DNA of 64,000 nucleotides from Spirochaetia bacterium (GTDB lineage: Bacteria > Spirochaetota > Spirochaetia > Treponematales > Rectinemataceae), in contig JARKOY010000109.1 of the NCBI GenBank assembly GCA_029975555.1, forward strand, positions 124,001-188,000, given 5' to 3'. Position numbers and translations under genes: made by a program. This document shows positions 16,044 through 24,109 of the stretch, piece by piece (the stretch's first letter is position 1; every line of letters starts with the position of its first letter). Under the pieces are notes generated by a model. That model was not told where the DNA came from and ran no database searches. It was given only the letters and a program-made list of their open reading frames with translations.

Positions 16044-17026
16044 AGAGTATTCAAGGTTTAGGCGTCGCGATTGCGACGCCCTTCGACGAGGCGTTCAACG
16101 TCGATTATGCGGGCTTCGAACGGCTTTTGGATTTTCTGTGCGGGCGCGATTTCGAGGCCTCGGTGGGGGAGTACGCCCACCGCGCATTTCCCGACGAGGC
16201 GACGAGGGGCCGCTTCAGGACTTTTTGGGAGAGAGAGTCGGGGGGCACGGATTTCGTAGTCGTCCTCGGTTCGACTGGGGAGGGCGCGACGGTGGAGCCA
16301 GAAGAGCGCCGCGAGCTGATCCGCAGGGCGGTTGCGCGCGGGCTCGGCATCCCGGTCGTGGTCGGAACCGGTTCCAACTCGACGAAGGCGGCGGTCCGCA
16401 TGACCGAGGAAGCGGTCGATCTCGGCGCCGACGCAGTCTTGGCCGTGGTGCCTTACTACAACAAGCCCACGCCCGACGGACTTTTTGCGCACTTTGAGGC
16501 AGTTGCCCGCGCGGCGCGCGGCAGACCGGTGATCGTCTACAACGTGCCCGGCAGAACAGGACTCAACCTTGCGCCACCGGTACTGAATAGGCTGTGGAGC
16601 ATCGAGAACATCACTGCAGTCAAGGAATCCTCGGGAAACCTCAGTCAGATAGGCGAGATATGTCGCACACTGCCCGAGGGGAAGACCGTGCTGTCGGGCG
16701 ACGACGGACTTGCGCTTCCTGCCATCGCCGTGGGCGCTGAGGGCTTGGTCAGTGTGGCCGCGAATGTGCTGCCGCGGCGCTTGAAGGCGCTCGTCGATGC
16801 CGCGCGCGCGGGACGCCGCCAGGACGCGAAGGCGCTGCACGCGGAGCTTTTGCCGTTTATGGGGGCGCTTTTTTTGGAGTCGAACCCGATTCCGCTCAAG
16901 GCAGCGCTTGCGATGGCGGGGCTCTGCGGGGGGGCGCTGAGGTTGCCGCTTGTGCCGGCGGGGCAGGGGACGAGGGAGGTGCTGGGGGGGGTGCTGGCGG
17001 GGTTCGGCGCGCGGGTGGTGGCATGA
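16040..17026 (+). CDS. dapA: 4-hydroxy-tetrahydrodipicolinate synthase with an N-terminal-region insertion
   Basis: 328 residues, about 35 longer than usual. It condenses pyruvate with aspartate semialdehyde. The Schiff-base Lys lies in ITAVKESSG (near 195), the Tyr in VVPYYNKPTPDGLF (near 151) and the pyruvate-binding loop is LGSTGEGAT (GS-T instead of the usual GT-T). The extra residues, about 34-67 (CGRDFEASVGEY...RESGG), lie between the first helix and second strand of the barrel. Overlaps dapB and dapD by four bases each, so the block is tightly coupled. Confidence 0.92.
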   Translation: MKSIQGLGVAIATPFDEAFNVDYAGFERLLDFLCGRDFEASVGEYAHRAFPDEATRGRFRTFWERESGGTDFVVVLGSTGEGATVEPEERRELIRRAVARGLGIPVVVGTGSNSTKAAVRMTEEAVDLGADAVLAVVPYYNKPTPDGLFAHFEAVARAARGRPVIVYNVPGRTGLNLAPPVLNRLWSIENITAVKESSGNLSQIGEICRTLPEGKTVLSGDDGLALPAIAVGAEGLVSVAANVLPRRLKALVDAARAGRRQDAKALHAELLPFMGALFLESNPIPLKAALAMAGLCGGALRLPLVPAGQGTREVLGGVLAGFGARVVA

Positions 17027-17829
17027 CGTCATTCGCCGATCAACTCGAAACTCTGTTTGTTGAAAAGGGGCGTTTCGATGAGGACGAGTGGTTTCTTTTC
17101 CTCGAAGCGCTCGAGAATGGAGATATCCGCGTCGTCGAACAGGATGCATGCGGATCGTGGCGTGTACACGCCTGGGTAAAGCAGGCGATCCTTTCGGGCT
17201 TCAAGAGAGGCGGGCTCTCCGAATGGCCCTGGCCTGCTGCAGGTTTTTTCGATCGGCCGGCCTTTCCTCCGAGACACTTCAGCGCCGACGAGGGCGTCCG
17301 CATGGTGCCGGGCGGTAGTTCGGTGCGGCGGGGTGCGTACGTCGCCTCCGGAGTCGTGATCATGCCCCCCTCGTACATCAACGTCGGTGCCTTTGTGGAC
17401 GAGGGGACCATGGTGGACAGTCACGTGCTCGTCGGTTCCTGCGCGCGCATTGGCAAGGCTGTGCACCTGTCCGCGGGAGTGCAGATCGGCGGCGTGCTCG
17501 AGCCTCCCCAGGCGAGTCCCGTCATCATCGAAGACGGGGCCTTTGTCGGCGGCATGTGCGGCCTTTTCGAAGGCATCGTCGTGAGGAAGAGGGCCGTGCT
17601 CGCGCCGGGAGTCATCGTCACCAGGGGCACCAGAATATTCGATCTCGTGCATGAGCGGGAGCTCTTCGGAGAGGTACCGGAGAACGCGGTGGTGGTGCCC
17701 GGCACACGACCTGCGCACGGCGAGTATGCCGAGCGTGCACGTATTTCGCTTTCGGCGCCTTGTATTGTAAAATACCGCGACGACAAGACCGAGAGCGCCG
17801 TGGCGCTGGAGTCGGCGCTGCGGGGATAG
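17023..17829 (+). CDS. dapD: Tetrahydrodipicolinate N-succinyltransferase
   Basis: 268 residues from ATG overlapping the dapA stop. It succinylates tetrahydrodipicolinate, showing that this organism uses the acylated DAP route. The left-handed beta-helix hexapeptide repeats run from about residue 100 to 215 (VRRGAYVASGVVIMPPSYINVGAFVDEG, GGVLEPPQASPVIIEDGAFVGGMCGLFEGIVV), with the conserved GTRIFDLVHER afterwards. Length fits the family (about 274). The later genes dapC, dapE and dapF are not in this operon. Confidence 0.95.
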   Translation: MTSFADQLETLFVEKGRFDEDEWFLFLEALENGDIRVVEQDACGSWRVHAWVKQAILSGFKRGGLSEWPWPAAGFFDRPAFPPRHFSADEGVRMVPGGSSVRRGAYVASGVVIMPPSYINVGAFVDEGTMVDSHVLVGSCARIGKAVHLSAGVQIGGVLEPPQASPVIIEDGAFVGGMCGLFEGIVVRKRAVLAPGVIVTRGTRIFDLVHERELFGEVPENAVVVPGTRPAHGEYAERARISLSAPCIVKYRDDKTESAVALESALRG

Positions 17830-17840
17830 GCGGAGGAATC

Positions 17841-18650
17841 ATGCGGTACAAACTTGGCATCATCGGCGCGGGAAAAATCGGGGAAGCAATCCTTGCCGGT
17901 TCATTGGCGAAGGGCTTACTCTCGCCTTCAGAGGTGATTCTCTCCGTACGGACAGAGCAGCACAGGCAGAGGCTCGAAGATACATACCATGTCACGGCGG
18001 TCCTGCGCAACCGCGACGTTGCGAAGCAGTCCGAAATCATTCTCATCGCGGTGAAACCGCGGACCATTTTCGATGTACTCCAAGAAGTCGCCGATGTGAT
18101 CTCCGACGAGAGCGTGGTGGTTTCGACCGCCGCAGGCGTCACCCTCGAATCGATGCAGACGAAGCTCGCGCGTAAAATCGCACTCATCCGGGCCATGCCG
18201 AACCTCGGCGTCTCGGTGGGAGAGGGCATGACGGCCCTCGCTCCTGCCCGCTTCACCGAAGAGGAAAAGGTGCAGAAGGCGAAGCGCCTTTTCGAGTCGG
18301 TCGGCAGGGCGCTCGTGCTCGATGAGCAGTATATGGACGCGGTGACCGGGCTCTCCGGTTCTGGACCGGCCTATGTGTACCTCATCATCGAGTCCCTGGC
18401 CGACGGCGGGGTAAAAATGGGGTTGCCGCGCGAAGTCTCCATTGAGTTGGCCGCGCAGACGGTGTTGGGAGCGGCGAAGACCGTTCTCGTCACGGGCGAG
18501 CACCCGGCCAAGTTGAAGGATCAGGTCACGACGCCGGCCGGCTCGACCATCGATGGGCTCATGGAGCTCGAGGATGGCGGCCTGCGCGTCACGCTCATCA
18601 AGGCAGTGGTCAAGGCGAGCGAACGGGCGCACCAGCTTCTGCACAAGTAG
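17841..18650 (+). CDS. proC: Pyrroline-5-carboxylate reductase
   Basis: 269 residues from ATG at 17841, with GGAGG six bases ahead and 11 bases after dapD. It makes proline with NAD(P)H. N-terminal Rossmann motif GIIGAGKIGEAILAGSL; IALIRAMPNLGVSVGEGMTAL near 118-138; C-terminal signature KDQVTTPAGSTIDGLMELEDGGLR near 225-248. The spacing suggests it is read with the lysine operon, which would place proline synthesis partly under lysine control. Only eight bases separate its stop from the end of a convergent gene. Confidence 0.95.
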   Translation: MRYKLGIIGAGKIGEAILAGSLAKGLLSPSEVILSVRTEQHRQRLEDTYHVTAVLRNRDVAKQSEIILIAVKPRTIFDVLQEVADVISDESVVVSTAAGVTLESMQTKLARKIALIRAMPNLGVSVGEGMTALAPARFTEEEKVQKAKRLFESVGRALVLDEQYMDAVTGLSGSGPAYVYLIIESLADGGVKMGLPREVSIELAAQTVLGAAKTVLVTGEHPAKLKDQVTTPAGSTIDGLMELEDGGLRVTLIKAVVKASERAHQLLHK

Positions 18651-18658
18651 GGAAGGGC

Positions 18659-19810
18659 CTATTCCCTGCTCAGAAGATACGAAATGAGCCCCCTCAGCTT
18701 CTCTGGAATGCTGAGCGTCGTGCCGGGCCTCAGGTTTTTCGGGGCATATGCCGCCAGCAATTTCTGCGCAAAGAGTTGGGCGTCGCGGAGCATTTGCCCG
18801 GAAGTGACGTTTTCCGTCTTTTGAATGACCGCAAGGACGCGCTTCTGCCTTCCCTGGGAGATCAGATTGAGCAGGCGCTCGTGCGCGATCGCCTCCAGAC
18901 ACCGCAACAGGGAAGCGATTTCGCCATCGCTCATCGACGAAAGGGTCGATTTCAGTATCTTTGCCTCTGCCTCCATGACGATATTCGTCGTGGTGTGCAT
19001 CAGCTCCGGATCGGGCAGGTTGGGTTCCTCAAATGCTTCTTCTCCCACGCCGGCCTCTTCCTCCTGGGCCGTGGGCTCTGTCTCTTCCTGCGTGAATAGA
19101 TCCACAAAGGCCTGTTGTGCGGTGCTGATTTCGTCGGAGACGAGCCTTTTGCGCGCGGAGAGTATCATCTGGGTCAGGATGAGGGCGCCGATCGGCCCCA
19201 CGAGGGTGAGTATCTTTTCAATATAGTAGACCGAACACCCTGCAAACGCCGATGCCGAAAGCGGCATTCCCGCAATCCGGATTGTACGCTGGAGCCTTGC
19301 GGGCTCCTTGAGCGCTTCTTCGATGCTGTCGGTGAGGTCGCCCGGCACGATATATTCCTCCAGCGTGCTGCTGGAAGCCCTCGCCCGCTCCTGGAGCCAG
19401 CGGAGTTCCTCCTCTGCTGTCTCCAGGCCGAAGTACGAGGACATGATCAGAAATGCGATATAAGGATGAATGCCGCGCGCGATCGCCTCGGTCCCCGCGA
19501 GCCACAGGAGCACTTCCGGCTTGTTGCTGCGCTGCCCGGTGGAAAGCAGCCCTGAGCGCAAGAACGCATCGTGGATGGCCTCAGGCTCGGTTTCGCTGGC
19601 AAGGAGGAGATATGCCAGCTTCGTGGCTTTACGGCGCGACTGCTGGGATTGTGTAAAGAGCGTCTTACGGTCTTCGGCGGTACTCTCGATGACGTCCAGA
19701 AACTGATGCACTGCTGATACCGCCTGATCTTTTTTCCGCCGGCCAAGTTCGCCCGTCTGCGCGGGGCTACCCCAGTGAACATACATCTGGGCAAGACGTT
19801 CAATCAGCAT
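18659..19810 (-). CDS. Conserved hypothetical protein, helical with a central hydrophobic hairpin
   Basis: 383 residues. I do not recognise the family. The N-terminal half is helical and charged. A hydrophobic hairpin-like stretch lies around residues 183-222 (MPLSASAFAGCSVYYIEKIL, GPIGALILTQMIL). An acidic, low-complexity linker (ETEPTAQEEEAGVGEEAFEEP) follows near 250-270, then a helical C-terminus with SMSDGEIASLLRCLEAI. It starts 11 bases inside the end of the 155-residue gene at 19800, so the two are translated together and probably work together, possibly at the membrane. A distant link to MotA/ExbB- or FliG-like proteins crossed my mind but is not supported by a motif. Confidence 0.7.
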   Translation of the reverse strand: MLIERLAQMYVHWGSPAQTGELGRRKKDQAVSAVHQFLDVIESTAEDRKTLFTQSQQSRRKATKLAYLLLASETEPEAIHDAFLRSGLLSTGQRSNKPEVLLWLAGTEAIARGIHPYIAFLIMSSYFGLETAEEELRWLQERARASSSTLEEYIVPGDLTDSIEEALKEPARLQRTIRIAGMPLSASAFAGCSVYYIEKILTLVGPIGALILTQMILSARKRLVSDEISTAQQAFVDLFTQEETEPTAQEEEAGVGEEAFEEPNLPDPELMHTTTNIVMEAEAKILKSTLSSMSDGEIASLLRCLEAIAHERLLNLISQGRQKRVLAVIQKTENVTSGQMLRDAQLFAQKLLAAYAPKNLRPGTTLSIPEKLRGLISYLLSRE

Positions 19811-20267
19811 GGTCGGATTTCCTCTTGCTCATCACCGCAAGGGCCCTGTCGATGCCGCAGTATGGCAGAAGCTTGCGGAGCATCGTGTCTTCGTCTTCGC
19901 CGTTTGCGATGGAGAGAATGGCTTCAGCCGCCACGCACTGCCGCAAAAAGTCGATGCCCTTCAGGTCGCTGACATAGAGGAGCACGCTCAGAATCTCCTC
20001 GAGAATTTCGCCCGCAAGTCCTTCGCTTACAAGGAGAAGGCCGTATCGGAGAAAAGCGTCTTTCTCAGAGTCAAATTGATGTGCCGTCGGATGGATGCCC
20101 GTTTGGCCCAAGGACCTCGACACCTCGAGCAGGTGATCTATATAAGGCGGCAGCGTTTCCATCTCTTGGCGAGTGCAGGCTATTTTGGCAGCCAGGTCGG
20201 CATTCCAGTAAATCATTGCCCATAGTATAGCGCATACAACCACGGCAAAGAAAAGGGGCGCGCCCAC
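19800..20267 (-). CDS. Small membrane-anchored hypothetical protein
   Basis: 155 residues if started at GTG 20267, which has AGAGGTGGAGC immediately upstream; the frame is open further but that part is antisense to the Nif3-like gene and lacks a ribosome site. An N-terminal membrane segment (about residues 4-22, APLFFAVVVCAILWAMIYW) is followed by a helical domain with repeated LL/IL pairs (SEGLAGEILEEILSVLLYVSDL). Function unknown. Its end overlaps the start of the 383-residue partner. The start codon is the least certain point. Confidence 0.6.
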   Translation of the reverse strand: MGAPLFFAVVVCAILWAMIYWNADLAAKIACTRQEMETLPPYIDHLLEVSRSLGQTGIHPTAHQFDSEKDAFLRYGLLLVSEGLAGEILEEILSVLLYVSDLKGIDFLRQCVAAEAILSIANGEDEDTMLRKLLPYCGIDRALAVMSKRKSDHAD

Positions 20268-20403
20268 GCTCCACCTCTGTGGAGCCGGCTTAGTAATATA
20301 TTGCACAATATCGTAGAATTTGACATAATCTGTGAAATCTGAGCAAGAATAACAGAATCTCGCAAGGTTTTCATAATTTTTCATAAAAAAGTAGGCAAAA
20401 ATA

Positions 20404-20432
20404 TTGACGTTTTTTTTAAAGCGTGATATATT
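20404..20432 (+). promoter_or_regulatory. Strong promoter upstream of a short terminated transcript
   Basis: TTGACG (5/6) at 20404-20409, 17-base spacer dominated by T and A, TATATT (5/6) at 20427-20432. The start near 20439 lies about 50 bases before a perfect terminator and over 100 bases before the Nif3-like gene. Confidence 0.65.
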
Positions 20433-20438
20433 GTATTC

Positions 20439-20531
20439 GAAAGCAATAAGCGAGTGTCGGTGGCGAAACGACATTATATAGCTTTTGGGCCCTTCATGGT
20501 CTGCCTCCTTCCATGAAGGGTTCTTTTTTTC
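20439..20531 (+). ncRNA. Candidate ~90-nt small RNA or attenuated leader
   Basis: The stretch from the predicted start to the terminator T-tract has no usable reading frame. It includes GTGTCGGTGGCGAAACGACAT, which can fold as TGTCG/CGACA around 20455-20474, and ends in a 10-bp terminator. The Nif3-like gene downstream has its own -10 (20532-20537), so this RNA may be independent. Confidence 0.45.
20490..20531 (+). terminator. Rho-independent terminator
   Basis: CCCTTCATGG (20490-20499) pairs perfectly with CCATGAAGGG (20511-20520), followed by TTCTTTTTTTC. The loop GCCTCCTT is pyrimidine-rich. Confidence 0.85.
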
Positions 20532-20537
20532 TATACT
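20509..20537 (+). promoter_or_regulatory. Predicted leaderless promoter of the Nif3-like gene
   Basis: TATACT (5/6) at 20532-20537 is followed by exactly six bases and then ATG 20544, so the start codon coincides with +1. The -35 at 17 bases is weak (TTCCAT, 20509-20514) and overlaps the terminator stem. No ribosome site is present. Confidence 0.5.
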
Positions 20538-20543
20538 GCTCCC

Positions 20544-21308
20544 ATGAATATCGTCGATTTTGACCTGTGGGCCCGGTCCTTCCTTGAAATTGATCAGTTG
20601 CGGCAGATTGATGATTCTCTCAATGGAATTCAAGTCGCGTGCAGCGACTCGAAGCCGATAAAGAAAATGGCGGCAGCGGTGGATGCCTGTGCGGAAAGCA
20701 TTCGCCGGGCGCACGATGCCGGGGCCGACATGCTCTTTGTCCACCACGGGATGTTCTGGGGGAAGCCCGAGCCGATATCCGGTGCGCTCCGCAGTCGGCT
20801 CAAGATGCTCCTCGATTTCGACATGGCACTCTATGCATGCCACCTGCCGCTCGACCGTCATCCGGAAGTGGGGAACAATGCGCGCATTGCGGATATCCTC
20901 GGGCTGACAGAACGGAAACCTTTCGGCATCTATCACGGCATCAGCATCGGGTGGTCCGGCAATCTGCCGAAACCGTCCACACTCGACGAAATCCTGGCGA
21001 AGATTCTTCCCGATCGTTCGGCGCCAAAGTCGGTCATCGCGGCGGGCCCCCGGGAGATTAAAACCGTGGCAATAGTCTCAGGCGGAGCACCATTCGAGGC
21101 GCTCGAGGCGCTGGCGGTGGGCATCGATCTCTACATCACCGGTGAACCTTCCCACTCTATCTATCACTATATGCTCGAGGGCGGCATGAATTTCGTCGCC
21201 GCAGGGCACTATGCCACCGAAACCTGGGGTGTCAAGGCCGTGGCGGAAAAGGCGCGGGCCGAGCTCGGCCTGGAGACGTTCTTTATCGATGTGCCCACCG
21301 GATTATGA
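20544..21308 (+). CDS. Nif3-like dinuclear-metal-centre protein
   Basis: 254 residues. Family proteins form hexamers with two metal ions at the pore; the enzymatic role remains unsettled in general (sometimes named GTP cyclohydrolase 1 type 2 homologue). Metal ligands are visible in DMLFVHHGMFWG (near residue 60), in YACHLPLDRHPEVGNNARIA (near 100) and in the C-terminal GHYATETWGVKAVAE (near 222). Length fits the compact form without the PII-like insertion. It is followed one base later by lspA. No ribosome site; a -10 box six bases upstream suggests a leaderless message. Confidence 0.9.
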   Translation: MNIVDFDLWARSFLEIDQLRQIDDSLNGIQVACSDSKPIKKMAAAVDACAESIRRAHDAGADMLFVHHGMFWGKPEPISGALRSRLKMLLDFDMALYACHLPLDRHPEVGNNARIADILGLTERKPFGIYHGISIGWSGNLPKPSTLDEILAKILPDRSAPKSVIAAGPREIKTVAIVSGGAPFEALEALAVGIDLYITGEPSHSIYHYMLEGGMNFVAAGHYATETWGVKAVAEKARAELGLETFFIDVPTGL

Positions 21309-21309
21309 C

Positions 21310-21858
21310 ATGAATAAACGACAGTTCTGGGTTCCTCTCGCCGCTGCGGTCGCCATCATCGCTGTGGATCAGATCGTCAAGGCGCTTGTGGTTGCCCACA
21401 TTCCCGAGGGGAGGATATCTTTCCGGATTTTCGGGGATTTTATCTGGATTGTCCACGCGCGCAACATGGGAGCCGCCTTTTCTCTCGGCGCTTCTTCCGC
21501 GCCGCTTCTGCGCGTTTTGTTTTTTATTGTGTTTCCGACCGTGGTGCTGATCGGTGTGATGGTCTATTATGTTCGCGGACGGGGGTTGACCTCGCTTTTG
21601 CGCTGGGCGATGGGGCTCGTCCTCGGAGGCGGCATCGGGAACCTGATCGACAGGATTTTTAGGCCCGAAGGAGTGGTGGATTTTATTTCGGTGAACATGT
21701 ACGGTCTTTTTGGCATGGAACGGTTTGCGACCTTCAATGTCGCCGATTCCGCCATCACGATCGGCGAAATACTGCTGGTCATCGGGCTTCTGATTGCCGA
21801 ATTCCGAAAGCCAAGGCCGGTAGCCAGCACTCACGAAGGAGGAAAAGATCAAGAATGA
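21310..21858 (+). CDS. lspA: Lipoprotein signal peptidase (signal peptidase II)
   Basis: 182 residues from ATG at 21310. It cleaves the signal peptide of lipid-modified prolipoproteins in the inner membrane. Four membrane helices; the first reads VPLAAAVAIIAVDQIVKALVV. The catalytic Asp pair is seen in GGGIGNLIDRIFRPEGVVDFI (near 109-129) and FNVADSAITIGEILLV (near 144-159). NMGAAFSLG is the conserved loop. Substrates in this window include the LivK lipoprotein. Confidence 0.94.
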   Translation: MNKRQFWVPLAAAVAIIAVDQIVKALVVAHIPEGRISFRIFGDFIWIVHARNMGAAFSLGASSAPLLRVLFFIVFPTVVLIGVMVYYVRGRGLTSLLRWAMGLVLGGGIGNLIDRIFRPEGVVDFISVNMYGLFGMERFATFNVADSAITIGEILLVIGLLIAEFRKPRPVASTHEGGKDQE

Positions 21859-22130
21859 ACAAGACACCGGTCAACAAAGGTAAGATCGCACTCTTTGTGC
21901 TCGGGGCAACTGTCGCGAACCTTGCGCTCATGGTCGTCTGCTTCGTGCTCCTCATGGCCCTGTATTCGGCCTTGCTCTCAAAAATCCTTCCCCCCGAAGC
22001 CCTCGTCTGGGCCATTGCCGTGGCATTCCTTCTCGCCCTCGTCATATCGACCCTCGTGTACAGGCGCCTGCTCAAGTTTTTAAGGGCGCGCTATCATCTC
22101 GATGAATATCTGGGGTTGGGTAAGAAATAG
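21855..22130 (+). CDS. Small two-helix membrane protein linked to lspA
   Basis: 91 residues, overlapping the lspA stop by four bases (ATGA) with AAGGAGG upstream. Two hydrophobic segments (about residues 11-39 and 48-66) are followed by a basic C-terminus (YRRLLKFLRARYHLDEYLGLGKK). Function unknown. The overlap suggests the protein accompanies signal peptidase II, perhaps as a partner or regulator; that is inference from position only. Confidence 0.75.
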   Translation: MNKTPVNKGKIALFVLGATVANLALMVVCFVLLMALYSALLSKILPPEALVWAIAVAFLLALVISTLVYRRLLKFLRARYHLDEYLGLGKK

Positions 22131-22211
22131 GGAAGGAGGAGCATCCTGCTCCGTGTCACGATAAAAGTCATGTTGAATATTGAAACTCTATTTTGCTCTT
22201 GGCGGTGATAC

Positions 22212-22247
22212 TGCTTGCACCTTGCGCTGTAGGGGCAAGCAATTTTT
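22212..22247 (+). terminator. Terminator of the Nif3-lspA operon
   Basis: TGCTTGC (22212-22218) pairs with GCAAGCA (22235-22241), followed by ATTTTTATATA. It ends the unit 20544-22130. The remaining gap to 22607 has no recognisable gene (see 22338-22607). Confidence 0.65.
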
Positions 22248-22337
22248 ATATACAAAAAACAGTGAAAAGCCGCCCGGAAAGTAAGTGTTTCTCCCGATTT
22301 TGAAAGCTATCTCCGCCCTCAGCATTCGCTTCGCTCT

Positions 22338-22607
22338 ATGGTCGATACCGCGCTAACGGAGCAGAAGCTTATGGAGGAAGTGGGGTCGCTTTTTGAGGCC
22401 ATATTATCGCGGCAGGAGTGGGAGCGACTGCCGGCCTTTTCTGCGCTTATGCCTGTTACCGCGTATATATCCTATGGAGTGAACTACCCAGGAAAGGATG
22501 CTGAGGGCATGATCCGCCATTGCATCGAGGCGCTCCCGCCTTTCCTTTACCATTTTCCATTTCCATGCGATAATGGGGGCCCACAGGTATCGAGGAGGAG
22601 ACTGGGT
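22338..22607 (+). other. Gene-free stretch upstream of DUF1015, open reading frame without support
   Basis: The DUF1015 frame stays open for 90 codons here, but the translation resembles nothing, has no ribosome site at its ATG, and the DUF1015 family begins at the internal Met at 22608. GATAAT near 22568 could be a -10 box for the gene, without a convincing -35. Confidence 0.4.
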
Positions 22608-23978
22608 ATGGCGAGCGCGCACGCAAGGCTTGAGCGGATAGGTATCTCTGTGCCCGAGCTGTATCTGCCGGGCGCAGGCATCGATTATCGGAAATGGGCC
22701 GTGGTCGCCTGCGATCAATATTCTTCGGAGCGAGAGTATTGGGAGGAGCTTGACCGCGAGGTGGACGGCGCTCCCTCGACGCTCAGGCTCATCTTCCCCG
22801 AATGCTACCTCGAGGACGGCGATAAGGATGCGCGTATCGCTGCAATTCAAAAGACGATGTGGGACTATCTCGAGAAGGGGATTCTTGTTCAGAAAGGGCA
22901 GGGCTTTATGCTCGTCGAGCGGACAACCCCCTTTGAGAAGAAGCCTCGGCTCGGGCTCGTCGTCGCCGTGGACCTCGAACGCTATCAGTACGGAAAAGAT
23001 TCAAAGAGCCTCATTCGTCCCACCGAAGGCACGATCGTCGAGCGCCTACCGCCGCGCATGGCCATCCGTCGGGGAGCACCCCTAGAATTGCCGCACATTA
23101 TGATCCTCATCGATGATCCTGCAAGGACGGTCATTGAGCCTCTGTATCAGAAGCGGCAGTATTTCGAGCGGGTCTACGATTTCGACCTCCTTAAGAATTC
23201 CGGCCACGTGCGCGGATGGTTCATAAATGAAGAGCCTGCGTTCGAACAGATCGCAGAGGCCCTTGAGAGGCTCGGGGATCCCGAGGCCTTCAGGGCGAAG
23301 TACGGCGAGGATGAGGTGTTGCTCTTCGCGGTGGGCGACGGGAACCATTCGCTTGCGACCGCCAAGGCAATCTGGGAAGAGACAAAGGCCTCCTATGCGG
23401 GGAGGCCTGGAGGAGAGGCGATGCTCGCCTCGCACCCGGCGCGCTATGCGCTTGTGGAACTTGTCAACCTCTACGACGAGGGCTTGCCCTTTCATCCTAT
23501 CCACCGCGTGCTCTTCAATATTGAGGCACAGGATTTTCTCCGCACCCCGGCCGAGGCTGGCGCGGAAATCCAGTATGTTTCCGATGCGGCGCAGGCTTTT
23601 GCCATGGTCGATGCCACGGGCGCGGGGGAGGCGGCCTCCGGCGTGCACAGGTTCGCCTTCGTCACCGAGAATCGTGCTGGAGTGATCACGTTTAGGGAGC
23701 CGAAGGCGCGGCTCGCTGTGGCGACAATACAGGAATACATCGATGCGTATCGGAAAGGCCACCCCGACGTGGGCATCGATTATATTCACGGCACTGCGAG
23801 CACCGAAGCGCTCGGGCGCAGGAAGGGCAACCTCGGGCTCTATCTGCCTCCGGTAGACAAGGCTTCGTTTTTCAGCGTCGTCGTTCACGACGGGGTCATG
23901 CCGCGCAAGACCTTTTCCATGGGAGAGGCGCCGGAGAAGCGCTTTTATATCGAGGCGCGGAAGATCGTCAGGGAGTAG
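22608..23978 (+). CDS. DUF1015 protein, probable serine-metabolism enzyme
   Basis: 456 residues from ATG at 22608 (GGAGGAG upstream; typical family start ARLERIGISVPELYLPG). The conserved block LLFAVGDGNHSLATAKAIWEE near residues 240-260 resembles the DGHHR-type signature of ParB-fold enzymes, to which the serine kinases SerK and SbnI belong. The C-terminal GIDYIHGTASTEALG and VHDGVMPRKTFSMGEAPEKRFYIEARKI are also family-conserved. It is followed by serA and serC, an arrangement known in other anaerobes. A role at the phosphoserine-serine step is inferred, since no serB is nearby. Confidence 0.85.
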   Translation: MASAHARLERIGISVPELYLPGAGIDYRKWAVVACDQYSSEREYWEELDREVDGAPSTLRLIFPECYLEDGDKDARIAAIQKTMWDYLEKGILVQKGQGFMLVERTTPFEKKPRLGLVVAVDLERYQYGKDSKSLIRPTEGTIVERLPPRMAIRRGAPLELPHIMILIDDPARTVIEPLYQKRQYFERVYDFDLLKNSGHVRGWFINEEPAFEQIAEALERLGDPEAFRAKYGEDEVLLFAVGDGNHSLATAKAIWEETKASYAGRPGGEAMLASHPARYALVELVNLYDEGLPFHPIHRVLFNIEAQDFLRTPAEAGAEIQYVSDAAQAFAMVDATGAGEAASGVHRFAFVTENRAGVITFREPKARLAVATIQEYIDAYRKGHPDVGIDYIHGTASTEALGRRKGNLGLYLPPVDKASFFSVVVHDGVMPRKTFSMGEAPEKRFYIEARKIVRE

Positions 23979-24062
23979 AGGTGGGGCCGTGTCGCCGGCG
24001 GTGCGCGCCGTCCGATGCGCCCCCACAGCACGGTTTCAAAGCTGTTCCGAATAGCAAAATTA

Positions 24063-24071
24063 TGGTATCAT
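24063..24071 (+). promoter_or_regulatory. Extended -10 promoter of serA-serC
   Basis: TGG-TATCAT at 24063-24071 forms an extended -10 (TGnTATAAT-like); the -35 region is poor. The start would be near 24078, leaving a 32-base leader with AAAGGAGGAGG before ATG 24110. Confidence 0.45.
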
Positions 24072-24109
24072 TATTTGAACCAAGATCAATATAAAAGGAG
24101 GAGGAACCG

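Noticed and set aside
20268-20936. N-terminal extension of the 155-residue membrane protein
   Set aside because: The extra frame is antisense to the Nif3-like gene and crosses the promoter/terminator region; a GTG with a ribosome site at 20267 is the better start.
22338-22607. A 90-residue N-terminal domain of DUF1015
   Set aside because: No similarity to any family, no ribosome site, and the normal family start with a good ribosome site lies at 22608.
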